Origin: a virus
Length of the DNA stretch: 61,626 bases
Virus record (IMG/VR): IMGVR_UViG_3300036853_000113
Span: 1 to 61,626 of that record
Reading direction: 5' to 3' (one strand)
Every line of letters begins with the position of its first letter. Position 1 is the first letter of the stretch. Under the pieces are notes generated by a model. It saw nothing but the letters and a program-made list of their open reading frames with translations. It did no database searches and was not told the DNA's origin. Below are positions 1-8,860 of this stretch, piece by piece. Position numbers and translations under genes: made by a program.

Positions 1-127
1 CTCGGCTTCGAACAACCTGCGCAGCGTCGCCGTGCTGACGCCCCAGATTTCGGCGAGTTCCTGCAAATGAAAGTGTCTCTCGATGGCGGTCGGCATTTCT
101 GAATCCTCCAGGTAATTGGAGTCGATT
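1..127. repeat. Terminal duplication, left copy (circularisation overlap)
   Basis: These 127 bases are identical to the last 127 bases of the window. The copy carries the 5' part (about 95 bases, minus strand) of the small HTH gene that is complete at the right end, so the left copy is a truncated duplicate of that gene and not a separate gene. The simplest reading is a circular or circularly permuted molecule cut open at this point. The length equals a common assembler k-mer size, so a true physical terminal repeat is not shown. Confidence 0.93.
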
Positions 128-161
128 CTTTTCAATCTGCGCAATGTGTGTCAATCGCGTG

Positions 162-182
162 CTTCCACAGTGTCTGTGGAAG
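162..182. promoter_or_regulatory. Perfect 9-bp dyad, candidate operator
   Basis: The two arms CTTCCACAG and CTGTGGAAG are perfect inverted repeats around a 3-base centre. A related imperfect dyad lies 243 bases downstream at 405-423. The absence of a following T run argues against a terminator, and the divergent-promoter position fits an operator for one of the nearby HTH proteins. Confidence 0.5.
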
Positions 183-404
183 GTGTCTCGACTTCCTGCG
201 CAGAATCAACACGCATAGCGCAATGTTCTTTTCAGAAAATAAACTTTTAGGGTTATCGCCTTTTCAACGTCTTGTGAGGTGCTGTGGGCGTTCCTGCGAC
301 CTCGCCTGCATGTTTCCCTATCCGCGTCCCCTGCGACGCCTCTCAGAGCATCCTGACGCGATGACGGCACTAAGCAACGAGCAGGTCGTACAGCCATTGT
401 GTCT

Positions 405-423
405 TTCCACAGAAGCTGTGAAT
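405..423. promoter_or_regulatory. Second, imperfect copy of the TTCCACAG dyad
   Basis: The left arm TTCCACAG matches the first dyad exactly. The right arm CTGTGAAT differs at two of eight positions and is again separated by 3 bases. It lies about 70 bases upstream of the excisionase-like start codon, where an operator could control that gene. Confidence 0.4.
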
Positions 424-491
424 AAATAAAGTGGCGTAGCCACACCAAGACTCATGGATGATGTATTGAGCTGCCGGGGAGAGCTTTAACT

Positions 492-767
492 ATGGGAGAG
501 ACAGAAGCGATACGAAAGAGACCGCACAAGAAGCCTGCGACAGAGAAGCGCGTAAGACCGGCTCTTGAGACGCCTCGCGACAGGACGATGCTCACGATGA
601 TGGAAGCAGCTGAGCTGATTCATTGCAGCCGCAGCCAGATATACCGGCTGATGCAGATGCCGCAGTTCCCGAAGTTTCGCGTGAACTCGATGGTGCGCAT
701 CCCGCGAGCTGCCTTCCTCGACTGGATCGATAAACACTCTGAAGGCACTGAGAGCGATGAAGGCTGA
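492..767 (+). CDS. Excisionase/AlpA-like helix-turn-helix protein
   Basis: This 91-residue protein has a basic N-terminus followed by a winged HTH_17-type fold. The core reads MEAAELIHCSRSQIYRLM, then a short wing and an IPRAAFLDWIDKH segment, the standard ending of AlpA/Xis-type proteins. Such proteins bind DNA and either help integrase excise a prophage or regulate its genes. A GGGGAG ribosome site lies about 9 bases before the ATG. On the circle it is the first rightward gene after the integrase region, which fits a recombination directionality factor. The exact role (excisionase or regulator) is inferred. Confidence 0.75.
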   Translation: MGETEAIRKRPHKKPATEKRVRPALETPRDRTMLTMMEAAELIHCSRSQIYRLMQMPQFPKFRVNSMVRIPRAAFLDWIDKHSEGTESDEG

Positions 768-834
768 CGACTGGCTCTTCATCGCTCTCGCGGCCTGCGC
801 CGTGACATGCGTCGCGTACCTTTTCACTTACTGA
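757..834 (+). CDS. 25-residue membrane microprotein
   Basis: A short frame opens inside the end of the HTH gene (11-base overlap) and codes for about four polar residues, one hydrophobic helix (WLFIALAACAVTCVAYLF) and two final residues. It ends in a convergent 7-base overlap with the stop of the leftward beta-helix gene. Translational coupling to the upstream gene would explain the weak ribosome site. There is no recognised family. The call rests on the clean transmembrane helix and the tight packing only. Confidence 0.4.
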   Translation: MKADDWLFIALAACAVTCVAYLFTY

Positions 835-2771
835 CTGACGGTTACGACTCCTGTCGGGCCCACAGTCAGGGTGTACGTTCCGGGTGCGAGCGTCTGCGTG
901 ACGGGGAACATCGTCACAGCAGGCGCGCTGACGGTTACGGTCCAGGGGGAACTGTAGGTCGACCCGATGCGCGCTTGCACGTTCGCAACGCCTGCAGCAA
1001 TCGCTGTCGCGACGCCAGCCTGATCGACTGCGAGCACGGCTGGGTTATTCGAGGTCCACAGAATTGCACCGTTGGCAATCGGCGTATCCGGTCCAGCGGA
1101 ATACTTCCCGATGGTGGTAAACGCGAGTGCCTTGCCGATGATCAGCTTATTGTCGGTGCTGTGCAGGTACGCACCTGTGAGGTTGCCGAGCGTGGGCGCA
1201 ACAGGCACAACAGGCACAACAGGGACGTCAGGCACCACAGGCGGGGGGATCGGACTGCCTGAGCCCGAGTAAGAGGCGCTCACCATCGGCGAAGGTACGA
1301 ACCCATATCCCTGCGCATAGCTTCTGGTGTTCGCGCCTGTGCCCCACATGCCGATCGCCTTGACGGTCGTGTTTCCTGCGACATTGAAGGGGCCGGTATA
1401 GAGCGAGCTGTTGACGGTCGGGGTCGAGCCGTCCGTGGTGAAGTAGATTGACGTGTTGCCGAGCGGCTGCGGACCGGACAGGTATCCGGCATCGGTGATG
1501 GTGACGAGGCCGGAATAGTTTCCTGACGCTGGCGAGATCGACGGCGCGACGCTCGTGACAGCAGCGACATTGGGGCCGGTGACGTTGCCGGTGAACCGCG
1601 CAGGCGTCCGGTCAGTCCCGCAGGGGAAGCCGTAGTTCTCGTTGATGATGTACTCGTTGCCGAATCCGCCCTGGACAGTGTTGTTCGACATGCTGCCGAC
1701 AGGGCCGCAACCGTAGGCGAGTCCCGACGCGCTGCCCGAAGAGTGCGCAGCCTGCAACAAGATGTGATCGTATGTCGCCAGATGACCCGCAGCTTCCATG
1801 CCATAGCCATAGCGCCCGGGTGAAGCGCTGGTGTTAAAGATCACGGTGTTGTTCGACACGTTCATGAACGGCGCGCTTGTGCCGTTGTAGCAGCACGCCA
1901 TCGAAATACCGAAGGAGCCGAAATACGGCTGGAACCAATCGTGTTCCGAGTTAAACTCCCAGTCTTCGCCGCTGACCTGCTGCGCCTGCTGCTCCCAAGA
2001 GATGCGGTGGATTTGGTTGAAATCGTTGTAGCGCACCGTTATGTTGCGATGGACGGCACCGCCTGGAGGCTCACAGGGATAACGCTGGTGGCCGTAATTC
2101 GGGCAGTTGATATGCACGCCTTCAGCGACGTGGAAGAACGTGTTGTTGGTAATCTGCCAGCCGTCAACCGACGAATAGACCACGATGCCGTTGCAGGCTC
2201 CGACCTGACTGTCTTCAGGCGAGTTGTGATTGGTCATCCCGTTCTGCGGCGAAATACAAGATGCGCTGTCTCCAAACTGATTCCAGTCAAAGACAGCGTT
2301 GGTGAGCATCGCCGCCGTATTGCTGCTCGTGTTGACGCTCTCAATCCAGACCGCCACATTGGACGCACCGCCGTTGCAACACGGCAGGTTGCCGAATTGG
2401 TTGTGCAGGAGATGCAGGTTGTCGAACGGGGTTTGAACATACAGGCCGCCGGAGTTCGCAAACTTCAGATATTGAATCGTCGTCGGCTGGCCACAGTTCG
2501 AGGCGTTGATGCGAAAAATCGACCCACCTTGACCAAACGTGGAATTTAAGACGGCTGGATTTCCAACAGGCCCGGAATAGGTCACGCCGCATTTGAGCGT
2601 GATAGGCGCAGTGACATCGAGGCGGGGAGGAAAGTTGACGACACTCCCAACAGCGGCGTTGCTGATGGTCGACTGGATCGTCGACTGATTCGCGCCAGCA
2701 GGGATGCTGACCTGCGCGAACGCGGGAAGGCAAAACAGAACGCAGAGTAACTGCGCGAGGAGCTTGTTCAC
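828..2771 (-). CDS. Secreted right-handed beta-helix protein with CHB_HEX and Big2-like domains
   Basis: This 647-residue protein starts at a GTG with a Sec signal peptide (KLLAQLLCVLFCLPAFA, cleavage expected before Gln20). Residues about 25-400 are rich in Asn/Gly/Ser and in NNT and NITV-type strands, as in pectate-lyase-like parallel beta helices. Residues about 410-475 look like a chitobiase C-terminal domain (YFTTDGSTPTVNSSLYTGPF). After a Pro/Val linker, residues about 550-615 resemble a bacterial Ig-like Big2 domain (LWTSNNPAVLAVDQAG). It is the last gene of the leftward structural operon. Tail spikes normally lack signal peptides, so a protein exported by the infected or lysogenic host is more likely. 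Polysaccharide binding or cleavage is plausible, but no active site can be named. Confidence 0.7.
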   Translation of the reverse strand: MNKLLAQLLCVLFCLPAFAQVSIPAGANQSTIQSTISNAAVGSVVNFPPRLDVTAPITLKCGVTYSGPVGNPAVLNSTFGQGGSIFRINASNCGQPTTIQYLKFANSGGLYVQTPFDNLHLLHNQFGNLPCCNGGASNVAVWIESVNTSSNTAAMLTNAVFDWNQFGDSASCISPQNGMTNHNSPEDSQVGACNGIVVYSSVDGWQITNNTFFHVAEGVHINCPNYGHQRYPCEPPGGAVHRNITVRYNDFNQIHRISWEQQAQQVSGEDWEFNSEHDWFQPYFGSFGISMACCYNGTSAPFMNVSNNTVIFNTSASPGRYGYGMEAAGHLATYDHILLQAAHSSGSASGLAYGCGPVGSMSNNTVQGGFGNEYIINENYGFPCGTDRTPARFTGNVTGPNVAAVTSVAPSISPASGNYSGLVTITDAGYLSGPQPLGNTSIYFTTDGSTPTVNSSLYTGPFNVAGNTTVKAIGMWGTGANTRSYAQGYGFVPSPMVSASYSGSGSPIPPPVVPDVPVVPVVPVAPTLGNLTGAYLHSTDNKLIIGKALAFTTIGKYSAGPDTPIANGAILWTSNNPAVLAVDQAGVATAIAAGVANVQARIGSTYSSPWTVTVSAPAVTMFPVTQTLAPGTYTLTVGPTGVVTVSQ

Positions 2772-2899
2772 TGGAGCAACGCTTTCTTCTCAAGAGGCGA
2801 GGGGGGAGGTACAGCGTACCTGACGCGAGGGAAAACCTAACTCAAGGGTACGCTCTTATTCTCTTCGCTGCGTTGCTTAGCAGTGAATCGCACCGAATT

Positions 2900-3259
2900 T
2901 CACCAAGGAGTGATAACTCCCGGTGCGGCACCGGCCTGTTGTGCAAGCGACTCCAGACCGTTGCGGTACGCCTTCACAGCATTCAGAATGCTCGTCAGGA
3001 GCGCTCCAGGGATGGGCAGGGTGGGTCCATTCCCTACTCTAAAAGTTCCTGCTGCCAGATCGAGGAGCAGAGACTGACCCTCTGTATACGCCGATGGAGT
3101 GAACACCCCTCCGCTGAATGTCCCGTAAGGAATCGCGATAGAGACGGACGGACCACTGAAATTAGTCAGTGCGCTGGTCACAGCGGCAGCAGGAGCCGTG
3201 TCCACGGTTGTCCCGCCAATGACAGTAGATGCAACAGATGCAGCTGCGAGAGTGATCAT
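2900..3259 (-). CDS. Small virion-associated or fibre-accessory protein, unknown
   Basis: This 119-residue protein starts at the ATG preceded by a GGAAGGA ribosome site; a longer frame upstream overlaps the fibre gene and is less likely. It is rich in Ala, Thr, Ser and Gly and has no charged clusters or clear domain. The gene lies directly downstream of the giant fibre gene in the same operon, a usual place for fibre chaperones or small fibre tips. I do not recognise the family. Confidence 0.6.
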   Translation of the reverse strand: MITLAAASVASTVIGGTTVDTAPAAAVTSALTNFSGPSVSIAIPYGTFSGGVFTPSAYTEGQSLLLDLAAGTFRVGNGPTLPIPGALLTSILNAVKAYRNGLESLAQQAGAAPGVITPW

Positions 3260-3284
3260 GCTTTTGTTCCTTCCCCATTCTTGA

Positions 3285-6200
3285 TTACGGCACAATGATC
3301 AGGTATTGCCATTGGTAAGTCGTGCTCGCAGCTAGCGCAGATGAGTTAGCCACAAGTTGAAATGCTGTGCCACTGAGACTCACCCAAGGCTGTTGGGTCG
3401 GCGCGAGGGATGTGGTCGCAATGGTATAGGTTCCGTTCGTGAGACCGGGGCTCAGCATCACTAGCGGCAGCGGGCTGCTGCCATACGCTGTATGGAACGT
3501 AACCGTCAACTGGGTGACAGCGGCGGTTGGGCCAGTGCCGGTTGTAAGCGTGATAATCCCTGCGCTATCAGTGCCGGAGATGGTACAGCTTGCGCCACTT
3601 CCGGCTCCCGCTGCAATCGCAATGGTAGGAGCAACCCCACCGGAAATGATGTGGCCTGTGATCGTCAGATTGCCTGCATTGTCGATGCGAAGACCGCTAG
3701 CACTGCCTGACTGTGGGCAGAGTGTGAAGCCTTGAGTAGCGTTTCCTGCACTGGTGGACCAGATAAGTCCAGCATCCCCGCCCTGCACCACTGCGTTGTA
3801 AGCACCATTGCCTTGATTTGAAAAAATCCGCAAGTTCGACGTGCCAGCGTTAAACCCTAGTTGCGCAACAGCGCTCAACGCGGTTCCGTTGAGCGTCAGA
3901 TTGCCGAGAGCATCGAACTTCGCGACTGTTACCCCGGTTGAAAGAAGGTCCAGCAGGTCCGCAGTCGGCGTCGCGTTCGTGTTGCTCAGAATCAGCGGAG
4001 TGCTGCCGGCGACCGACGTCGCTATGGTGAGGTTCGTGCTGTTGAAGGCGAGCGCAGGACAACCGCCGCCAGCGATGTTGTTGAACTGGACAGCATAGCC
4101 TGCCGCTGAGAAGACAGGAACGCCCGTCGCGCTGATCGAAAACTTGCTCGTGCCGTTGACGCCTAAGTCAAGCAACAGTCCTGCAAACCCCGAGGCTGCA
4201 TTGACGCCGATTGCTGTACCGGACGTGCTCCATGTTGTCCTCGCCGCTGTGCCCGCTGGCTGAACAAGAAGATTTGGCACATTCGTAGTTGCAGTACCGG
4301 CAACATTGGCAGCGCCGCTGATCAGCAGGAGAGCTGTGTTCGTCAGTCCTGTCGTGTTCAGAACCGGCATCGCTCCTGATGGCGTCGCCCATCCCAAGTC
4401 AGTCCAGGATGTGACTGCGCCCCCGTTGACGGTTGCAAGCAACGTCTCTGCTCCGGTTGTCCTGCCATAGATCGTGTAACCAGTAGCGCCCGGGACTGCG
4501 CTCCAGGTGACGGTAATTGTGTTAGCGATCCCGAGTCCGGTCGTGATGCTCGTCTCAGCTGATGGCAACGTCGTGCCTACAGCGTCGAAGGCCGCTACGC
4601 GGTAAAAGCGAGCTGTCGAGGCGGAAAGACTGCCACCAGTCGTCGAAGTGGTAAAGGTTCCGTTCACCGGAGTCGCAAGCTGCGTGACAGTCAATTCGTT
4701 GGGGGCAACCGTCGTCATCTGCCCCGAGGCATTGACGCGTCCAACGATGTTCCCTCTGCTGTCTTTGTAATCAACTAGGTCTGCTGTTTGCGGAGTTATC
4801 CCTTGCTTCAAACCAAGAATGACAATGCCGCCTGCGACAAGGCCGACATTTGGGTACGTCCAAGCTGCAGAGTACGCTCCGGCTGCGCCAAGCTTGTCCG
4901 CACTGATTACCCGGGGATTGGCGGCCAATGGGCCAACTCGCGTGGTCCAACCGGCAGGGGCAGAGAACGTCCCACCACTCTGGGCGGTGAATGCCACGGT
5001 GAGAATTAAATCATTTGCACCCGTCGTCGTGATCGGTCCAGCGGTGTACACCGCGTTATTCATGTTCGATGCCAGAATTGCCTGAACGTCCAGCGGAGAA
5101 ACGGTAGCAATTCCAGAATACTCGTGAATCAAAAGCTGATTCCCAGCCTGCTGAAGATTGGTGTTAATGGAGCACGTTCCACCGGCAACGTTGGTCGCCA
5201 CATAGACGGCAACATAAGAAGTTCCACTCTGTGACCCGGTCTGTGAAAGTAGGGTATAGGCGCTTCCAAGATTGTCATAAATGGCCGCAGGGCCTGCTTG
5301 CGCGCTATATGAAGAGTCGCTGTACTGAACGACCAGGATCAAGTTACCAGCCGTCACCGGGCTGTTGAACGTGACTGCCGCCCCGGACATGGACTGAACT
5401 TTTCCCTGGACGAACGTCGGCGTTGCGTTGGCTACCGTCGAGCCGCCAATCAGGAATGGAACGGTGCCTGCAGCTGGCGCGGTGAGCGTGATGGGGGCTG
5501 CCACTGAAGCTACAGCGCTGATGACTCCGGACGCGATGGTGATGGTCGTTCCGTCGATCTTGACGGCCCCCAGCGTCGTTGTGGTCGCGGTTGGCAAGTC
5601 TGTGCCGACAAGCGCGCGCAGGGAAGAGATGCCTGTCGATCCTGTCGGAGTCGCGAGGACTAAGCCCTGCGCTCCTGATGGCAACGTCCCTGCGGCACTG
5701 ATGACTCCAGCTGCAATTGTGACGGAGGTGCCGTCTATCTTCACGCCGCCGAGAGTCGTCGTCGTCGCAATCGGCAGACGCGCAGCAGGCAGAGTGCCGC
5801 TCGTGATATTCGAAGCGGACAATGTGCCCGTTACGGTCCCACTTACCGTAAGATTGCCGGTCTGGATCATGTTGCCGCTGGCATCGAGGCGCAGCCCACC
5901 AGTGCCGAATATAGGTACGATTGCGAGTGACCCGGGGTTGTTCCCGTCGATGCTGTACGTGATCGCGTTGTCTGTTGTCAGGATGACTGGATTCAAACTA
6001 AGCGGTGCTGCTTCTCCTGCTCCATACATGCTGATCCGGCCATTAGACGTCGAGCTGATCGCGGACAGAGCTAAGCCAGCCGCGATGAAGCTACCCGTAC
6101 CCGTCACATCCACGGAACCATTCAGCATGGTCAGACTGGTGACGACGAGAGTGCTGTTCAAGTTGACCGCACCGCTTGCCGTGAGCGTGGTTGTCGTTAT

Positions 6201-8336
6201 TCCTGCGCCGCTAAACGTCGTCGCGTTCATCGTGCCCGGAAGTCTCGCGGCGGCCAAGGTGCCACTGGAGATGTTGGTCGCGTTCAGGGCAGTTATGTTC
6301 GCTCCACTGAACGCCGCCGTGGCTGAACCTGTCCCCCCGTTCGCTACCGCGACAATGCCTGTTACGTTGGCGGCTGTTCCGGTTGTGTTCTGATTCAGTG
6401 TCGGGATGTCCGTTGCGACGAGAGCGCGCAGAGCAGCTATGCCAGTGGACGCGGCAGGCGTCGCCAGAATCAGACCTTGCGCTCCCGATGGAAGACTTGA
6501 TCCCGCCGCAGAGATGACGCCTGACGCTATTGTGACGGACGTGCCATCGACCTTGACGACTCCCGCGACCGACGTGCTCGCGACGGGAAGACTTGAAGAG
6601 ATGAGTTGGCTGGAGGAGTTGGTTCCCACGAAGGCAGCGCTCGCGGGTACAACTGCGCCGCCGACTTTTGAGACACCTGGGTTCGGATAGGTACCTGACA
6701 AGTCACCGCCTGCGGCTCCTGTCGGCGCACCGCCACCCGAAACGGCCGCTACAGCAGTCGTGACGAAGGCCGTCGTTGCAAGTTTGGTCGAGTTGTCTGA
6801 GGACGCAGCTGTGGGCGCGGTAGGTGTTCCTGTCAATGCAGGCGAGGCGAGGCGAGCGAGCAGCGCTGTGTCTGACAGGTTGGTGCTTGCGATAGAAGGC
6901 AGGTCAGCGAGCACGAGAGCGCGCAACGACACTGCGCCTGTCGCGCCGTTCGGTGTCGCGGCAACGAGGTTGCTTGCCCCCGTCAAAGCGGTTTGCTTGC
7001 TGTTGAAGGTTGTCCAGTCTGCGCTCGTGAGCAGACCCGTCACCGATGCAGTCGCGGTTGCAACTTGCGAAGACGGTATGAGGCCGCTTGAATCGAGCGA
7101 AGCATAACCGTTCGCGACGCCCTTATTCGCCGTCAACTCCCGCGCCGTTAAGTCGGTCGTCAGGTTCGTCACCTGTGACTCAGTGATCGCAGTTACCGCA
7201 ACGAGCTGAGCAGAAGAGTTGCTTCCGAGCAACGCAGCGCTGACAGGAATTGCGCCACCATTGACTTTCGCGACAGTCGGGTTCGGAAGAGTGCCGCTGA
7301 GGTCGCCGCCGACTGTACCTGAAGGTGCGCCTGCGACTGCGGAGATGACTCCTGCGCTGATCGTGATCGTCGTGTTATCGATCATCACCGCGCCAAGCGC
7401 TGTCGGAGTTGCAGTCGGCAATAACGATGGATCGACAGAACCGCTCGTCAGGTTGCCAGCATCGGAGGAGAACGCAGCTGCGATTGCGACAGCGGCTGTC
7501 TGCGCATCCGCAGCAGCGCCCGCTGCGTCGAAGTCTGTCGTGTCCATCGTCGCCGCTGTGCCAAGGCCGAGGTTCGTTCTCGCTGTCGACGCATCTGCTA
7601 CGTCTGACAGATTCGCGGCTTGCTGAAGACTCGCAGCAATCGCTGCTGCCTGCGCTGCGGCTGCCTCACCCGCTGCGTCGAAGTCCGTCGTCGCAGACAG
7701 TGCGGCTGTACCGAGGCCGAGATTGGTCCGTGCGGTCGCGACTGATGTGACATCGCTCAGGTTGTCAGACTTCTGCAAGCTGTCAGCAACAGCTGTTGTT
7801 AATGCTGCGAGAGCAGCTCCAACGACGTCGAAGGAGCCAGCCTGCGCCTGCACGAAGGCCGTCGTTGCAAGTTTGGTGGAGTTATCCGAGGTTGCCTGCG
7901 TGGGTGCGGTCGGTGCTCCAAGGAAGGCAGGAGACGCCAATCGTGCGAGCGCAGTTGAGTCGGACAGATCGGTGCTCGCAAGGCTCACAACGCCGACGTG
8001 CCCGTTGACCGACTGCACAGGTATGGCCGCAATCGCTGCTGCCTGCGCTGCGCTTGCTAGTCCAGCCGCATCGAAGTCCGCTGCGTTATGACTGAGGATG
8101 TCTCCGGGGGTGACGCCGCCGACAGTGACGATGGTTGGGTTCGGATAAGTGCCCGTTAGGTCGCCGCCAGCGGGTCCGCTCGCGCCTGTCACTCCAGGAG
8201 TAACGTCGACCCACGCTGTACCGCTGTCGCGAAACACTTGCTGCGTGTCGCTCGTGAAATACAGACGACCCGGCATCGAAGCTGCTGGCATGGCTGAAGC
8301 CGTGCCCATCAAGATGACCTGTTGTAGAGTGCTCAA
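3285..8336 (-). CDS. Giant repetitive tail fibre
   Basis: This 1,683-residue protein is built from low-charge beta-structured repeats. GGDLSGTYPNP-type blocks occur near residues 55, 345 and 545; STKLATTAFV blocks near 155 and 515; TARTNLGLGTAA blocks near 205 and 250; and several TATTLGAVKIDGTTITIASGVISA-like cycles follow, broken here by natural variation. These motifs are typical of siphovirus and myovirus side-fibre shafts. The N-terminal region (LYFTSDTQQVFRDSGTAW) resembles common fibre attachment ends, and the C-terminus is a hydrophobic YQWQYLIIVP. It should be the host-recognition fibre. The internal repeats could recombine and vary its length. Confidence 0.85.
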   Translation of the reverse strand: MSTLQQVILMGTASAMPAASMPGRLYFTSDTQQVFRDSGTAWVDVTPGVTGASGPAGGDLTGTYPNPTIVTVGGVTPGDILSHNAADFDAAGLASAAQAAAIAAIPVQSVNGHVGVVSLASTDLSDSTALARLASPAFLGAPTAPTQATSDNSTKLATTAFVQAQAGSFDVVGAALAALTTAVADSLQKSDNLSDVTSVATARTNLGLGTAALSATTDFDAAGEAAAAQAAAIAASLQQAANLSDVADASTARTNLGLGTAATMDTTDFDAAGAAADAQTAAVAIAAAFSSDAGNLTSGSVDPSLLPTATPTALGAVMIDNTTITISAGVISAVAGAPSGTVGGDLSGTLPNPTVAKVNGGAIPVSAALLGSNSSAQLVAVTAITESQVTNLTTDLTARELTANKGVANGYASLDSSGLIPSSQVATATASVTGLLTSADWTTFNSKQTALTGASNLVAATPNGATGAVSLRALVLADLPSIASTNLSDTALLARLASPALTGTPTAPTAASSDNSTKLATTAFVTTAVAAVSGGGAPTGAAGGDLSGTYPNPGVSKVGGAVVPASAAFVGTNSSSQLISSSLPVASTSVAGVVKVDGTSVTIASGVISAAGSSLPSGAQGLILATPAASTGIAALRALVATDIPTLNQNTTGTAANVTGIVAVANGGTGSATAAFSGANITALNATNISSGTLAAARLPGTMNATTFSGAGITTTTLTASGAVNLNSTLVVTSLTMLNGSVDVTGTGSFIAAGLALSAISSTSNGRISMYGAGEAAPLSLNPVILTTDNAITYSIDGNNPGSLAIVPIFGTGGLRLDASGNMIQTGNLTVSGTVTGTLSASNITSGTLPAARLPIATTTTLGGVKIDGTSVTIAAGVISAAGTLPSGAQGLVLATPTGSTGISSLRALVGTDLPTATTTTLGAVKIDGTTITIASGVISAVASVAAPITLTAPAAGTVPFLIGGSTVANATPTFVQGKVQSMSGAAVTFNSPVTAGNLILVVQYSDSSYSAQAGPAAIYDNLGSAYTLLSQTGSQSGTSYVAVYVATNVAGGTCSINTNLQQAGNQLLIHEYSGIATVSPLDVQAILASNMNNAVYTAGPITTTGANDLILTVAFTAQSGGTFSAPAGWTTRVGPLAANPRVISADKLGAAGAYSAAWTYPNVGLVAGGIVILGLKQGITPQTADLVDYKDSRGNIVGRVNASGQMTTVAPNELTVTQLATPVNGTFTTSTTGGSLSASTARFYRVAAFDAVGTTLPSAETSITTGLGIANTITVTWSAVPGATGYTIYGRTTGAETLLATVNGGAVTSWTDLGWATPSGAMPVLNTTGLTNTALLLISGAANVAGTATTNVPNLLVQPAGTAARTTWSTSGTAIGVNAASGFAGLLLDLGVNGTSKFSISATGVPVFSAAGYAVQFNNIAGGGCPALAFNSTNLTIATSVAGSTPLILSNTNATPTADLLDLLSTGVTVAKFDALGNLTLNGTALSAVAQLGFNAGTSNLRIFSNQGNGAYNAVVQGGDAGLIWSTSAGNATQGFTLCPQSGSASGLRIDNAGNLTITGHIISGGVAPTIAIAAGAGSGASCTISGTDSAGIITLTTGTGPTAAVTQLTVTFHTAYGSSPLPLVMLSPGLTNGTYTIATTSLAPTQQPWVSLSGTAFQLVANSSALAASTTYQWQYLIIVP

Positions 8337-8860
8337 TTTGGAACCCCCAGAACAGTGATCACGTCACCGCCCCCAAAGATGATGTTGTTCTGCCCGTCTG
8401 TCAGCACCTCGTCGTGCGTAGTCGAGCTTCCGCCGCCGCCCCCGCTGCCTGCTGTGCCGATGCCTCGCGCGCTGAAGTAGTTCGCTCCGTCCGTGAAGAT
8501 GCTCATGCTCTGAAACTGCGCTGCGCTGATTGCGCTTGCACCGTCGAGCGCGCGCGAGCCAGGGCTGATTGTTAGCGCGCCTGCTCCGATGTTGGCGGCA
8601 ACGACAGTCCACTGTGGAAAAGGGATCGAGGCCGGGAGTGTCAGCGTCACAGCTACCGCTGAATTGAACACGAGCAGCTTGCCGCAGTCCGAAGCAGTCG
8701 CCGTATAACTCGCGCTCTTCACCGCGACCCCCCCGGTGTTAGGAACACCGAGCGAGACTGATGTCAGTGGAACGCCGCCATCGGTCTGCGGCTGCGCATT
8801 CTGATAGCCGGGCGCGGCTGCTGGAGTCGAGCTATTGAGGAAGATCGCGAGTGAAGCCAT
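8333..8860 (-). CDS. Tail tip/fibre-linked structural protein
   Basis: This 175-residue protein starts at an ATG that sits at the end of the large tail-tip gene, and its stop overlaps the fibre start by 4 bases. The middle (residues 45-130) reads SASYTATASDCGKLLVFN, then VTLTLP and alternating hydrophobic strands, a pattern common in phage proteins that carry a small beta domain next to fibres. A poly-Gly linker follows near residue 135. The role, joining the tip to the fibre, is inferred from position. Confidence 0.6.
   Translation of the reverse strand: MASLAIFLNSSTPAAAPGYQNAQPQTDGGVPLTSVSLGVPNTGGVAVKSASYTATASDCGKLLVFNSAVAVTLTLPASIPFPQWTVVAANIGAGALTISPGSRALDGASAISAAQFQSMSIFTDGANYFSARGIGTAGSGGGGGSSTTHDEVLTDGQNNIIFGGGDVITVLGVPN

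Larger units (their letters stand above)
128..491. promoter_or_regulatory. Lysogeny-region intergenic DNA with paired dyads
   Basis: This stretch holds no convincing gene. On the circle it separates the leftward small HTH gene (61371-61595) from the rightward excisionase-like gene (492-767), so both promoters should lie here. Two dyads of the same design are visible: CTTCCACAG-N3-CTGTGGAAG at 162-182 and a weaker copy, TTCCACAG-N3-CTGTGAAT, at 405-423. An A/T-rich patch (about 228-255) lies between them. A repressor or excisionase operator pair is an inference from position and symmetry. Confidence 0.5.

Noticed and set aside
1-127. att sites or long terminal repeats at the window ends
   Set aside because: The identity ends exactly at the window edges and the join restores normal sequence, so circular overlap explains it without integration.
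206-448. 80-residue minus-strand frame in the lysogeny intergenic region
   Set aside because: No ribosome site and no protein-like pattern; it spans one of the dyads and most of the interval expected to hold promoters.
5428-6393. 321-residue plus-strand frame inside the fibre gene
   Set aside because: It is the antisense shadow of a highly repetitive, low-stop fibre sequence and has no ribosome site or neighbours on that strand.
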